DNA of 29,470 nt from positions 1 to 29,470 of the IMG/VR virus record IMGVR_UViG_3300028800_000260; one strand, given 5' to 3'. A program made the position numbers and the translations under genes. Positions 15,125-22,834 of the stretch are shown here, in pieces. The notes under the pieces are model-generated. The model made no database searches and was not told the DNA's origin. It worked only from the letters and a program-made list of their open reading frames with translations. Position 1 is the first letter of the stretch, and each line of letters opens with the position of its first letter. The DNA comes from a virus.

Positions 15125-15457
15125 ATGGCAGGCAAAAAGATTAAAGTTTGTGGCGTCGAGTATGACTCCATTGATGAAATACCCGAAGCGCTAACGATGC
15201 CCCTAAGAAAGCCGGTCAAAATAGGGGACCAAATCTATGAGGCTCTTAATTTGAGAGAGCCCACGGCCGGGGAATGTTCTAAGATGGCAAGAAAGGCTGA
15301 AACGGACCCCACGGGGGCCTTGATCGATCTCATATCCATGGTATCCGGGATAGCTCCTCCTATTATTGAAAAAATAGGTGTCAGGGATATGAGGGAGGCC
15401 GGACAATACCTCGCGGTTTTTACCAATCCCGGCCAGGCAACGGGGACCGAATCATAG
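15125..15457 (+). CDS. Tail assembly chaperone, zero-frame product (Mu gp41-like)
   Basis: This 110-residue protein guides assembly of tube and tape measure. It has KVCGVEYDSIDEIP, PLRKPVKIGDQIYEALNLREPTAGE and a helical region LIDLISMVSGIAPPIIEKIGVRDMREAGQYL, matching the E/gp41 type of chaperone: a beta pair, the LREP motif and a helix bundle. An AGAGGAAACG site precedes the ATG. As in many tail modules, a second product is likely made by ribosomal frameshifting: see the extension in the -1 frame ending at 15582. Confidence 0.85.
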   Translation: MAGKKIKVCGVEYDSIDEIPEALTMPLRKPVKIGDQIYEALNLREPTAGECSKMARKAETDPTGALIDLISMVSGIAPPIIEKIGVRDMREAGQYLAVFTNPGQATGTES

Positions 15458-15582
15458 CCGCATTGACAAAATTTTTTGGGTGGGGTCCTGATGGGGCATG
15501 GTCGCAGACCTGGACTCGGCTTTTGTGGTGGAATGATCAGGCTATTCAAATGGTGAAGGAAGGTAAGAACAATGGCAGATAA
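15370..15582 (+). CDS. -1 frame extension of the tail chaperone (gpGT-type, programmed frameshift)
   Basis: In the -1 frame relative to the chaperone, codons are open from 15370 to a TAA at 15580-15582, through the chaperone stop (15455-15457) and into the tape measure start by 11 nt. From 15451 the frame reads IIAALTKFFGWGPDG, then WTRLLWWNDQAI. This matches what I recall of E'/gp42 chaperone tails: a short helix with Ala and Phe-x-W-x-P, then W..A. A slip near 15416-15421 (GGTTTTT, zero-frame GTT TTT) or at the GGGG in ACGGGGACC (15440-15445) would give a fusion of about 152 residues. Neither site is a canonical X-XXY-YYZ heptamer. A free-standing ORF would lack a good start (TTG 15463, no ribosome site). 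Confidence 0.65.
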   Translation, partial: KNRCQGYEGGRTIPRGFYQSRPGNGDRIIAALTKFFGWGPDGAWSQTWTRLLWWNDQAIQMVKEGKNNGR

Positions 15583-17569
15583 GAAAAATGTCTTCACCAT
15601 TACGATTTCCGCTACAGACAAGGCGACAGCGACCGTCAAAAAGGTCAATGAGTCCATCAGCAAATTTGTTCGTCCCGTCACTGAGGTTAAGCGAGCGACG
15701 AGCGCCCTCGGAAAAGAGATGGGCCTCGGCAAGATCGGAAAAGGGTTCAAAGACGTTGCCGTGGCCGCAACCGATGCGGCGAGAGAAGCGTCAAAAATCG
15801 TTGCTCCTCTCGCCGCCATAGTCGGGGTCGGAAGCATCATCGGTATTGTAAAACTCTCGAAAACATGGGGGGATCTCGGCTCGGAAATTAGTCGAACCAG
15901 TCAGATCATAGGCATCTCTACTCATGATCTCCAGGCCTTCCGGGGGGCGGCTCGCCTCGCCGGCCTTTCTTCCGATTCAATGACAGCTGGGCTCAAGACT
16001 TTGGGCGGTACGATGCAAGACGCCCTCGTGGGTCGTAACAACGATGCCCTGTATGTAATGAGACGGCTCGGAATACAGATGAAATATACGGCAAACGGTG
16101 CCATAGATACCGGGGCTGCACTTCTTGATTTGTCAGAAATCATGCAGACATCGAACATGAGCGTCCAGTCTAAAAGATCGCTTGCCCAGGTATTCGGCCT
16201 CGAAGAGATGCTTCCTTTGCTCATGAAGGGGCCTGAAGCTATTAAGGCCTATCTTGACCAAATGGAGCGCTCAAACACGATTATGGGAGGCGATGCCCTG
16301 AAATCGGCTGATACCTACCGGGAATCCATGGAAAAACTCATGATGGGCCTAAAGAACTTCGGCTACACGATCGGAAACGTTCTCATCCCAGTTTTGCAGC
16401 CCCTCGTGGATAAGATTACTACATGGGTGACCGCCAACAAACAATTGATCGCCACAAAACTTGCTGACGTTGCTCGAGACATTGCCGGCGCTCTAAAAGA
16501 GATAGATTGGATGGCGGCAATTGATGGTATCAGTGACTTTGTCAAGGGCGTCGTAAAGGCTGTGGACTGGGTCGGCGGGTGGAAAGTAGCGCTTGCGGGC
16601 CTGGCCTTCGTGATTGCAACCCCGCTTTTGTCCGCAATTGCGAATCTAACGACGGCTCTCATCGCTCTTGGCGGGGTAATGATTGCTAACCCCGTAGGAG
16701 CCATCATCACGGGAATAACCCTTGGCGTTTTGGGCCTTGCTTTTGTTGGTTATGAACTCGTCACGCATTGGGAAGAGGTTAAGAACCAGTGGGGCGATAT
16801 CTGGAAAAGCATGGCCGAGGGCGTCAATGGCCTGATTGAGTCATTGAACCGAGTTCCTTTTGTCAACATTCCTAAAATCGACACCCGTCACGGCGCAAGC
16901 GGAAGCTGGGACAATCCCTCAGGGGGAAATTTCGGAGGTAAGGGCGCAAGCGGAAGCTGGGGCGGTCCTGCATCGCTTTCTTCCGTCGCTTCCCCTGATC
17001 TTCTCGGTCTGGTGAAAAACCTTGAAGGCAGCGGCGATAATGCCATTTCCAAGGCGGGCGCCATTGGCACATACCAGATCATGCCGGATACAGCCCGGCA
17101 GTTTGGTTTTGACCCTACGAAACTGAACGATCCTATTTACAGCGAGAAAGTTGCTCGGACTATACTGGGTGATTTGTCCAAAAAATATCCCGGGGACCTC
17201 GATGCTATTCTGACAGGGTACAACGCCGGTCCAGGCAGGGCAGATACATTTTTAAGGTCTGGCCGCAACGCCGCCCTGCTTCCCAAAGAGACACAGGGCT
17301 ATCTCGCCCGCGCTCGCGCCCTCATTTCCGGCACGGGTCCGGCAGTGGCCACGCCCTATTCACCGGTACCGGGGGCTTTCCCCAATATTGCAAGGAACGG
17401 AAGCGCAGGAGCAGCCGGCGCACCCTATGCCCAGGGGTCAGGCGCGATCATCGTGACAGTCAATTTTGAGAACGCGCCCCGCGGTATGAAAACCACTACT
17501 CAAACAAAGGGTAACGTCATCGCCAATACCAAGATCGGTTTTGCCATGCCTGAATTCGGTGCATTATGA
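15572..17569 (+). CDS. Tail tape measure protein with SLT lytic transglycosylase domain
   Basis: The tape measure sets tail length and is ejected with the DNA. The 665-residue protein starts with a polar helix (residues 1-75), has Ala/Gly/Val-rich hydrophobic helices at about 78-98 and 340-395 that could insert into membranes, and a Gly/Ser linker (430-470). Its C-terminal part (475-585) is a Slt70-like lysozyme domain: LVKNLEGSGDNAISKAGAIG, with E485 as the likely catalytic acid, then YQIMPDTARQFG and LTGYNAGPGRAD. Such a domain helps cross the peptidoglycan on entry. The ATG lies inside the chaperone's -1 extension, and the stop overlaps the gp43-type gene by 4 nt. Confidence 0.93.
   Translation: MADKKNVFTITISATDKATATVKKVNESISKFVRPVTEVKRATSALGKEMGLGKIGKGFKDVAVAATDAAREASKIVAPLAAIVGVGSIIGIVKLSKTWGDLGSEISRTSQIIGISTHDLQAFRGAARLAGLSSDSMTAGLKTLGGTMQDALVGRNNDALYVMRRLGIQMKYTANGAIDTGAALLDLSEIMQTSNMSVQSKRSLAQVFGLEEMLPLLMKGPEAIKAYLDQMERSNTIMGGDALKSADTYRESMEKLMMGLKNFGYTIGNVLIPVLQPLVDKITTWVTANKQLIATKLADVARDIAGALKEIDWMAAIDGISDFVKGVVKAVDWVGGWKVALAGLAFVIATPLLSAIANLTTALIALGGVMIANPVGAIITGITLGVLGLAFVGYELVTHWEEVKNQWGDIWKSMAEGVNGLIESLNRVPFVNIPKIDTRHGASGSWDNPSGGNFGGKGASGSWGGPASLSSVASPDLLGLVKNLEGSGDNAISKAGAIGTYQIMPDTARQFGFDPTKLNDPIYSEKVARTILGDLSKKYPGDLDAILTGYNAGPGRADTFLRSGRNAALLPKETQGYLARARALISGTGPAVATPYSPVPGAFPNIARNGSAGAAGAPYAQGSGAIIVTVNFENAPRGMKTTTQTKGNVIANTKIGFAMPEFGAL
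16892..16961 (+). repeat. Exact 19-bp direct repeat in the tape measure linker
   Basis: GGCGCAAGCGGAAGCTGGG occurs at 16892-16910 and at 16943-16961. It encodes GASGSW twice, residues 441-446 and 458-463 of the tape measure. The copies are 51 nt apart, a multiple of three, so loss or gain of one unit would keep the frame. It sits in the flexible Gly/Ser linker before the transglycosylase domain. Confidence 0.9.
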
Positions 17570-18936
17570 GTTTCTTTGCGAGCCTCAGACGAGCCTCTTT
17601 TGGAGGTGTTCCTTTCGGCGTCCTGGCGGGAGACGGACACTTTGGGCGGCGCCAGGCGGTTCATGAATACCCATTCCGTGATACTCCATGGGTCGAGGAT
17701 CTCGGCAGGTCTGCCCGGCGAATCAACGTGATAGGCTTTATCGTCGAGGACGACAAGATTAGCGGCGGCGCCGATGTCATTATTCAGAGAGACCGCCTCT
17801 TAGAAGTAGCCGAGTCCTCTGCCCAGGCGACGCTCGTTCACCCGACCTATGGAACCATGCAGGTAGCACTGCTCGAGATATCCGTTTCTGAAAAGTGGGA
17901 CGAGGGGTGTTATTTTGAAATCGCCTTTAGCTTTATCCAGGCCGGGGAAAGGACCATGCCAAGCATCATCGTGGCCACAACCGCGATGGTCAAGAAAAAG
18001 GCTTCTTCCGCCTATTCCGCCTCGATATTCGATTACGCCCTTGCGGCCGTCCGGCTCGTGCACCTATCCTCATCGCTCATCAAGACGGCCATATACACGG
18101 TCAAGACGTGGACGAAAATAGTAAAGAACGTCGTGAACGACGCGACGAGTCTTATCGGTATGGTCTCAGAACTTGCCGGTACCCAGACCGATTATGGCCG
18201 CTATGCCGGAGGGGGTACAACCGGTTTTACGGGCTCGGCGAAAACCCTGGCGACAAAGACCACAAGCGAACTCATCGCCGCCGGCTCAGCGTCGAGGTCT
18301 GCCGTTGAGATCGCAGCGGCAAAGCTCGCCACGCTCGCCGCGTCAGGAATGGGAGCAGACCCCGTCATGGCCAAAAAGGCTGCGGCCGATATTGGGGAAG
18401 CCGCACAAGGGTTGACCGATGCGATACTCTCAGCCATGGCCGATCCGGCGGATGCTGTGCGCCTGTTTCCGACGCTTGCAGATTTCATCCCGGCGACCTA
18501 CTATCCGCCATCGGTTATCGGCAACGCGAGAAAAGCCTTCGAAACAGCAATGGCCAATCTCTTTCGGCGCTGTGCGGTGATTGCTCTGGCAAAAGCATCC
18601 GCATCCTATCAGCCGTCCTCATCCGATGACGCGGTGGCCGTTCGAAGAAGCGTGGTCGCTCTCCTCGACCGTGAAATTGTCGTCGCCGGTGACAATGGGG
18701 ACGACTCGACATTCAATGCTTTCCGTGAGCTGAGGCAGGCGGTAGTCATTGATCTTAACACGAGAGGGGCCGCGCTTCCCGCCCTCAAGACGGTCACCTT
18801 CCAGGCATCTCTGCCGGCGGCGGTCGTATCGCTGAGGCTCTATCGAGATGCAGGCAGGGCGGACGAAATATCCCGGGAGACGGGCGCTCCTCATCCCGCA
18901 TTTCAGACCCTTTCAATGAAAGTCCTGGCATCGTAA
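17566..18936 (+). CDS. DNA circularisation/gp43-type tail protein (Mu gpN-like)
   Basis: The N-terminal 100 residues match the DNA_circ_N pattern of Mu gp43: FASLRRASFGGVPFGVLAGDGHFGRRQAVHEYPFRDTPWVEDLGRSARRINVIGFIVEDD. In Mu-like phages the protein is a baseplate component, despite its historical name. The middle (residues 150-350) is Ala-rich and helical, and the C-terminus ends in a helical and beta region. The 456-residue length is in the expected range. It overlaps the tape measure by 4 nt (ATGA). The gene is followed after 12 nt by the ferritin-like gene, whereas in Mu the hub gene follows directly. Confidence 0.9.
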   Translation: MSFFASLRRASFGGVPFGVLAGDGHFGRRQAVHEYPFRDTPWVEDLGRSARRINVIGFIVEDDKISGGADVIIQRDRLLEVAESSAQATLVHPTYGTMQVALLEISVSEKWDEGCYFEIAFSFIQAGERTMPSIIVATTAMVKKKASSAYSASIFDYALAAVRLVHLSSSLIKTAIYTVKTWTKIVKNVVNDATSLIGMVSELAGTQTDYGRYAGGGTTGFTGSAKTLATKTTSELIAAGSASRSAVEIAAAKLATLAASGMGADPVMAKKAAADIGEAAQGLTDAILSAMADPADAVRLFPTLADFIPATYYPPSVIGNARKAFETAMANLFRRCAVIALAKASASYQPSSSDDAVAVRRSVVALLDREIVVAGDNGDDSTFNAFRELRQAVVIDLNTRGAALPALKTVTFQASLPAAVVSLRLYRDAGRADEISRETGAPHPAFQTLSMKVLAS

Positions 18937-18948
18937 GGAGACACCTAA

Positions 18949-19248
18949 ATGCCTCAATTTGCCAATATAGAATCAGTTTTTGGAACCTCGATGAAGAAAA
19001 GTATGTCGAAAGAGGAGACGGTCAGGGCTTTACGCCTTGCCATCGCTGCCGAGCTTGAGACAGCGTCTCTCTATGAGCAGATCGCGGAAGGAACGGCTGA
19101 TGCTTCGGTCAGAGAAATCATGTACGACATTGCCAGGGAAGAGCAGGTCCACGTCGGCGAGCTCCTCCACATGATCGAGAAGGTCAACAAACGGGAGAAA
19201 GACGCCTACGAAGAAGGCGAAGACGAGGCGGCCGAGAAAGTGGGGTAG
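18949..19248 (+). CDS. Ferritin-like di-iron protein, encapsulin-associated (EncFtn/Flp) type
   Basis: This 99-residue protein shows a short two-helix ferritin-like domain at residues 20-80. The first helix has AAELETASLYEQIAE with E35, E37 and Y42. The second has AREEQVHVGELLHMIEK with E64, E65 and H68 (ExxH). I recall nearly the same arrangement in the ferritin-like domain at the N-terminus of the Pyrococcus furiosus encapsulin and in EncFtn (ELEAVDWY, DEEKEH); this was not searched. Such proteins assemble as dimers or larger rings, bind iron between protomers and oxidise Fe(II). The C-terminal tail is acidic (YEEGEDEAAEKVG). An AAGGAG site lies 8 nt before the ATG and the gene is 12 nt after gp43, so it is co-expressed with baseplate genes. 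A rubrerythrin-type protein is the alternative; it lacks the rubredoxin cysteines. Confidence 0.85.
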   Translation: MPQFANIESVFGTSMKKSMSKEETVRALRLAIAAELETASLYEQIAEGTADASVREIMYDIAREEQVHVGELLHMIEKVNKREKDAYEEGEDEAAEKVG

Positions 19249-19260
19249 CCCCTTCTATTG

Positions 19261-19488
19261 TTATCGTTCTGTGTTCTTGCGCGGCATCTTTTTATTGATA
19301 ATTTCACTGTCTATTATGCTTGTCTTGGAAAATACCTCAAGACATCCTTGAAAGGCTCCCGCCCAGACCAAGACGCTAATCAGGGCAATGCACCAGCCGG
19401 ACATCGTCGGAATAAAGATTATCAAAGCAAGGCAAACCAAAACGGGCGGGATCATAGCTACCAACAATGCTTTGTCACTTCGTTTCAC
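19261..19488 (-). CDS. Small two-helix membrane protein on the minus strand
   Basis: This 75-residue protein starts at GTG 19488, seven nt after GGAGG on the minus strand; an in-frame ATG at 19521 would sit inside the gp44-type gene and has no such site. Two hydrophobic segments (about residues 7-25 and 28-46 of the short form: ALLVAMIPPVLVCLALIIFI and SGWCIALISVLVWAGAF) are followed by a polar, basic C-terminus (KKMPRKNTER). It is an inner-membrane protein by inference. It converges on the ferritin-like gene and opposes the late operon. A hand count of 19261-19320 gives 35% GC, far below its neighbours, which fits a foreign insertion. No family recognised. Confidence 0.65.
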   Translation of the reverse strand: MKRSDKALLVAMIPPVLVCLALIIFIPTMSGWCIALISVLVWAGAFQGCLEVFSKTSIIDSEIINKKMPRKNTER

Positions 19489-19513
19489 GACTCTACCTCC
19501 AAGGTGAATTTTA

Positions 19514-20629
19514 ATGCCCACTGATGGTGATATTACTCTCTTTGTCGGGGGTCAGTCAATCTCAGGATGGCAAAGCGTCCGCATAACTCGTGGAATCGAG
19601 CGCTGTCCGAATGACTTTGACATATCCTTTACGGAGCTTTTCCCCGGTGATGGGAGCACTGTTGTCGTCAAGCCCGGCGACTTCTGCAAGGTCTTCATCG
19701 GGTCTGATCTTGTCATTACCGGCTATGTCGACCGGCTTAATCCGAGCATCGACCCTCAATCCCATACGGTAAGAATCACGGGCCGCGGTAAGTGCCAGGA
19801 CCTTGTTGATTGCGCGGCTGAGTGGCCGGGCGGGCAGATAAGCGGCTCTTCCATTCTTCAGATTGCTCAAAAATTGGCCGAGCCTTATGGGAAGGACGAT
19901 AAGGGCGTTCCCATCAGCGAAGATTCGCTCATTACCGTCACGGCGGTAGACTCCACAGTGGGTCCCCCGATACCTCAATTTAACCTGATTTATGGGGAGA
20001 CGGCCTACGAGATCATCGAACGAGTATGCCGCTACCGGGGCCTTCTCGCCTACGAACTGCCCGACGGAAATCTCTTTCTCGGCCGGGTGAGTGATATGAC
20101 GGCGGCGAGCGGCTTCACTCAAGGGGATAACATCCAGGCCGCGAACATAGAATATGCTATGGATCAGCGGTTTTCTATGTATCAGGCTCGTCTTTTGTCC
20201 ATGGAGTTGTGGGGCGATATCCCGGGCCCAGGCGGTTCCTATAAAGACACGCAGTATGATTTTCCAGACCCTTCCGTGCTTCGGCGTCGCCTCAAAATTC
20301 TCATCGCCGAAACTGCCGATGTGGGAATGGAAATTTGCAAACTACGGGCTCGGTGGGAAGCATCCCGCCGTGCGGGGAGATCGAGTACCCTTTCTCTTGT
20401 CGTAGATAGTTGGCGCGACAAGGGAGGCACTCTATGGACCCCTAATACCCTTGTCCCCCTTGACGTCGCCACTTGTAAAATACCGCAGGGGACGATGTGG
20501 ACCATCGGGGCCGTCACCTACCGGCGGGATGAGAACGGCACGACAGCCGAACTTACGATCATGCCTCCTGGCGCCTTTTTACCTGAACCGCCTCAACCGA
20601 TGCCGGCATTCTGGGATTATCATAGATGA
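19514..20629 (+). CDS. Baseplate hub protein (Mu gp44/gpP-like)
   Basis: The hub carries the central spike and links tube to baseplate. The 371-residue protein reads LFVGGQSISGWQSVRITRGIERCPNDFDISFTE at the start, then VKPGDFCKVFIGSDLVITGYVDRLNPSIDPQSHTVRITGRGKCQDLVDCAAEWPG, a pattern typical of Mu gp44 and gpD-type late control proteins. The C-terminal part WTPNTLVPLDVATCKIPQGTMWTIGAVTYRRDENGTTAELTIMPP is likewise family-like. The ATG at 19514 follows an AAGGTG site. The stop overlaps the spike start by 4 nt (ATGA), so hub and spike are translationally coupled. Confidence 0.93.
   Translation: MPTDGDITLFVGGQSISGWQSVRITRGIERCPNDFDISFTELFPGDGSTVVVKPGDFCKVFIGSDLVITGYVDRLNPSIDPQSHTVRITGRGKCQDLVDCAAEWPGGQISGSSILQIAQKLAEPYGKDDKGVPISEDSLITVTAVDSTVGPPIPQFNLIYGETAYEIIERVCRYRGLLAYELPDGNLFLGRVSDMTAASGFTQGDNIQAANIEYAMDQRFSMYQARLLSMELWGDIPGPGGSYKDTQYDFPDPSVLRRRLKILIAETADVGMEICKLRARWEASRRAGRSSTLSLVVDSWRDKGGTLWTPNTLVPLDVATCKIPQGTMWTIGAVTYRRDENGTTAELTIMPPGAFLPEPPQPMPAFWDYHR
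19530..19559 (-). promoter_or_regulatory. Promoter-like sequence for the minus-strand membrane protein
   Basis: On the minus strand TTGACT (complement of 19554-19559) is followed after an 18-nt spacer by TAATAT (complement of 19530-19535), 42 nt upstream of the GTG start at 19488. It lies inside the first codons of the hub gene. Matches are 5/6 and 4/6 to consensus. It is compatible with moron-type expression in a lysogen. Confidence 0.4.
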
Positions 20630-21273
20630 CAAATAACCAAGGTTTTATGGCCTCAATTGAGCGGGCCACTCGTCGAATTATCTTTTCTATTAATCGAGGG
20701 CTCAAGCGTTCGGGCGACGATAGCGGTACCATGCAGAAGCTGCAAATTCAACTTGGGGCAGACGAGATACGAGACAACACCCCTCGTCTCATTGAGTTCG
20801 GATTTGCCTCCATGCCCCCCGATGGTTCCGATTTAGTGGTGCTCTTTGCGGGGGGAAACAAATCTGCCGGCGTCGTCATCGCAAGCGGCCACATACCGAG
20901 CCGCCCCAGGAACCTCCTCCCCGGAGAATCGAAGCTCTACAGCCAGGACGGCAAATATATCTATATGACGGCGGCCGATGGAATCACGATCGATGCCAAG
21001 GGTCAGCCCGTGACCATTAATAACGCCTCGACGGTGACGGTGAACGCATCGGGCGACGTGACGGTCAATTCAGCATCCAAGGCCACCATCACGGCCCCCC
21101 TCATCACCCTTAATGCGGCGAATATCGCCATGGGAGGAATGTCGGGCGCGTCGGCAGCGGCAGTCCTCAAAGGGGATTTTACTTTGCAGGGCAGCCTTAC
21201 CGTCACCGGAAACATAGGCGCCTCGGGCACCATCCTCGACGGCAGCGGCAACACCAATCACCATACCCATTAA
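20626..21273 (+). CDS. Baseplate spike protein (Mu gp45-like) with HxH iron-type tip
   Basis: The spike is a trimer that pierces the outer membrane. The 215-residue protein has an OB-like N-terminal domain (MQKLQIQLGADEIRDNTPRLIEFGFASMPPDGSDLVVLFAGGNKSAGVVIASG) and then beta-helix repeats (GQPVTINNASTVTVNASGDVTVNSASKATITAPLITLNAANI). It ends exactly in NHHTH, so H213 and H215 form an HxH pair. In the P2 and phi92 spikes, HxH from three chains coordinates an iron ion at the tip; that is established for those proteins, inferred here. The gene overlaps the hub by 4 nt and is followed by gp46. Length is close to Mu gp45 (197 residues). Confidence 0.93.
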   Translation: MTNNQGFMASIERATRRIIFSINRGLKRSGDDSGTMQKLQIQLGADEIRDNTPRLIEFGFASMPPDGSDLVVLFAGGNKSAGVVIASGHIPSRPRNLLPGESKLYSQDGKYIYMTAADGITIDAKGQPVTINNASTVTVNASGDVTVNSASKATITAPLITLNAANIAMGGMSGASAAAVLKGDFTLQGSLTVTGNIGASGTILDGSGNTNHHTH

Positions 21274-21282
21274 AAGGAATCT

Positions 21283-21729
21283 ATGAGCGATATCTATACG
21301 AGATGGAGCAATAGCCTCCAGATGGGGGATTGGTCCATAATCGGGGCAGACATCGAGAGCGGAGACGACGTCGTGACGGCAACCCTCATCAGCCTTTTTA
21401 CGGATCGGCTCGCCAACCAAGACGACGTGATTCCGGATGGTACCGATGACCCGCGCGGATGGGTAGGGGACCTTGATCAACAGGTGCTTATCGGCTCGCG
21501 TCTCTGGCTCCTCAGCCGTTCCGTTCTCACGCAGGAAGTTGCAAACACCTCAAAAGATATGGCTGCAGAAGCCCTTCAATGGCTGATCGATGACGGGGTG
21601 GTGGTCAAGATAGAAGTCTCAACAGAGATCGTCCTTCCCAACCGGCTCAATATGAAAGTCGTCCTTTACCGGAACGACGGGACAAGAACCGCCATGAACT
21701 TCACGAATTCATGGCCCGGGGTGAAATAA
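21283..21729 (+). CDS. gp46-like baseplate protein
   Basis: This 148-residue protein matches the Mu gp46 type: TLISLFTDRLANQDDVIPDGTDDPRGWVGDLDQQVLIGSRLWLLSRSVLTQEV, with the W-x-G-D and GSRLWLL patterns, and the helix AAEALQWLIDDGVVVKIEV, which resembles gp25-like wedge proteins. It is a baseplate wedge component at the tube-baseplate joint. It lies between the spike and baseplate J genes, as in Mu, with a TAAC gap of only 1 nt to the next ATG. An AAAGGAAT site precedes its start. Confidence 0.92.
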   Translation: MSDIYTRWSNSLQMGDWSIIGADIESGDDVVTATLISLFTDRLANQDDVIPDGTDDPRGWVGDLDQQVLIGSRLWLLSRSVLTQEVANTSKDMAAEALQWLIDDGVVVKIEVSTEIVLPNRLNMKVVLYRNDGTRTAMNFTNSWPGVK

Positions 21730-21730
21730 C

Positions 21731-22834
21731 ATGCCATACGAACGCCCTACGCTTTCGGAGCTGAAGGCCCGTGTCGCGTCAGATATCCAGTCGGCGCTCG
21801 ACGGATCGGATCCACTTCTCCGCTTTTCGAATCTCGGTATTATTGGCGTCGCTCTCGCCAATCTCGCGAGCGCTCATTATGGGTACCTGGATTGGATCGC
21901 ACAACAAGGCGTACCCTTCACGGCAACCGACGAGTATCTCTACGCATGGGGAGCGCTCAAGGGAGTCACCCCGAAAGCTGCCACGAAATCGAGCAACGGG
22001 CGAATCACTTTTACCGGTTCAAACGGGGCCGTCATCCCTGATCAATCATCTATCGTTCGAAGCGACGGCACAGCGTTCACGGTTCAAGGGGCCGTGGTGG
22101 TGACGGGAGGAACGGCAGTTGTAGCAGCGACCGCCGATAACCCCGGCGGGGCCGGGAATTCCGAAGCCGGTATTGTGATGAGCCTCGGGGCCGCCATTGC
22201 CGGGGTAAACTCCAGCGGGTCCGTCACTACCGCTTTTACCGATGGATCCGATGACGAGACGGTCGAAGCCTTCCGTACGCGGATGCTTCAGGTCTACGCC
22301 GAGCCTCCACAGGGTGGGTCAAAAGTCGATTATATTGAGTGGGCCCTCCAGATTCCCGGCGTGACACGCGCCTGGTGCAATCCTAATGGATTCGGCGCGG
22401 GAACAGTCGTTGTCTACACTATGTTTGACGACACCGAATCCGCGCATGATGGATTCCCTCAAGGGACAAACGGCGTTGCCACGGATGAGGCAAGGGATAC
22501 CCCGGCGACAGGAGATCAACTGACCGTTGCTGATCATCTCTTTCCGCTCCGCCCGGTGACTGCCCTTGTATATTCGGTCGCTCCCTTGGCGGTCGCCATA
22601 GATTTTGCTATCAGTGGCGTTCCGGTCGGCAATAGAGCCACCGTTACCGCAGAACTCGCCGCGCTTTTCAAAAGCGAAGGGACTACAGAAGGGGGAGCAA
22701 TCCCGATATCATCCGTCTGGACAACGATCGCGTCCGCCATCGGCGTGACTGATTTTATCGTCTCGTCTCCTGCGACAGACATTACGACGACCGTCGGGTA
22801 TCTCCCGGTGCTCGGGACAGTGGTATATACCTGA
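21731..22834 (+). CDS. Baseplate J/gp47-like wedge protein
   Basis: This 367-residue protein has the baseplate J pattern: MPYERPTLSELKARVASDIQSAL, LAHASAHYGYLDWIAQQ-type helix, then GVTPKAATKSSNGRITFTGSNGAVIPDQSSIVRSDGTAFTVQG, PGGAGNSEAGIVMSL, and later GSDDETVEAFRTRML...PPQGGSKVDYIEWALQIPGVTRAW. Wedges assemble around the hub and hold the tail fibres. Stop and the next start overlap in TGATG (22832-22836). Length and position agree with Mu gp47 (about 360 residues). Confidence 0.95.
   Translation: MPYERPTLSELKARVASDIQSALDGSDPLLRFSNLGIIGVALANLASAHYGYLDWIAQQGVPFTATDEYLYAWGALKGVTPKAATKSSNGRITFTGSNGAVIPDQSSIVRSDGTAFTVQGAVVVTGGTAVVAATADNPGGAGNSEAGIVMSLGAAIAGVNSSGSVTTAFTDGSDDETVEAFRTRMLQVYAEPPQGGSKVDYIEWALQIPGVTRAWCNPNGFGAGTVVVYTMFDDTESAHDGFPQGTNGVATDEARDTPATGDQLTVADHLFPLRPVTALVYSVAPLAVAIDFAISGVPVGNRATVTAELAALFKSEGTTEGGAIPISSVWTTIASAIGVTDFIVSSPATDITTTVGYLPVLGTVVYT

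Noticed and set aside
19258-19524. 88-residue + strand ORF in the gap after the ferritin-like gene
   Set aside because: The complementary minus frame has a GGAGG site, a two-helix membrane pattern and a promoter-like sequence; the plus frame has none.
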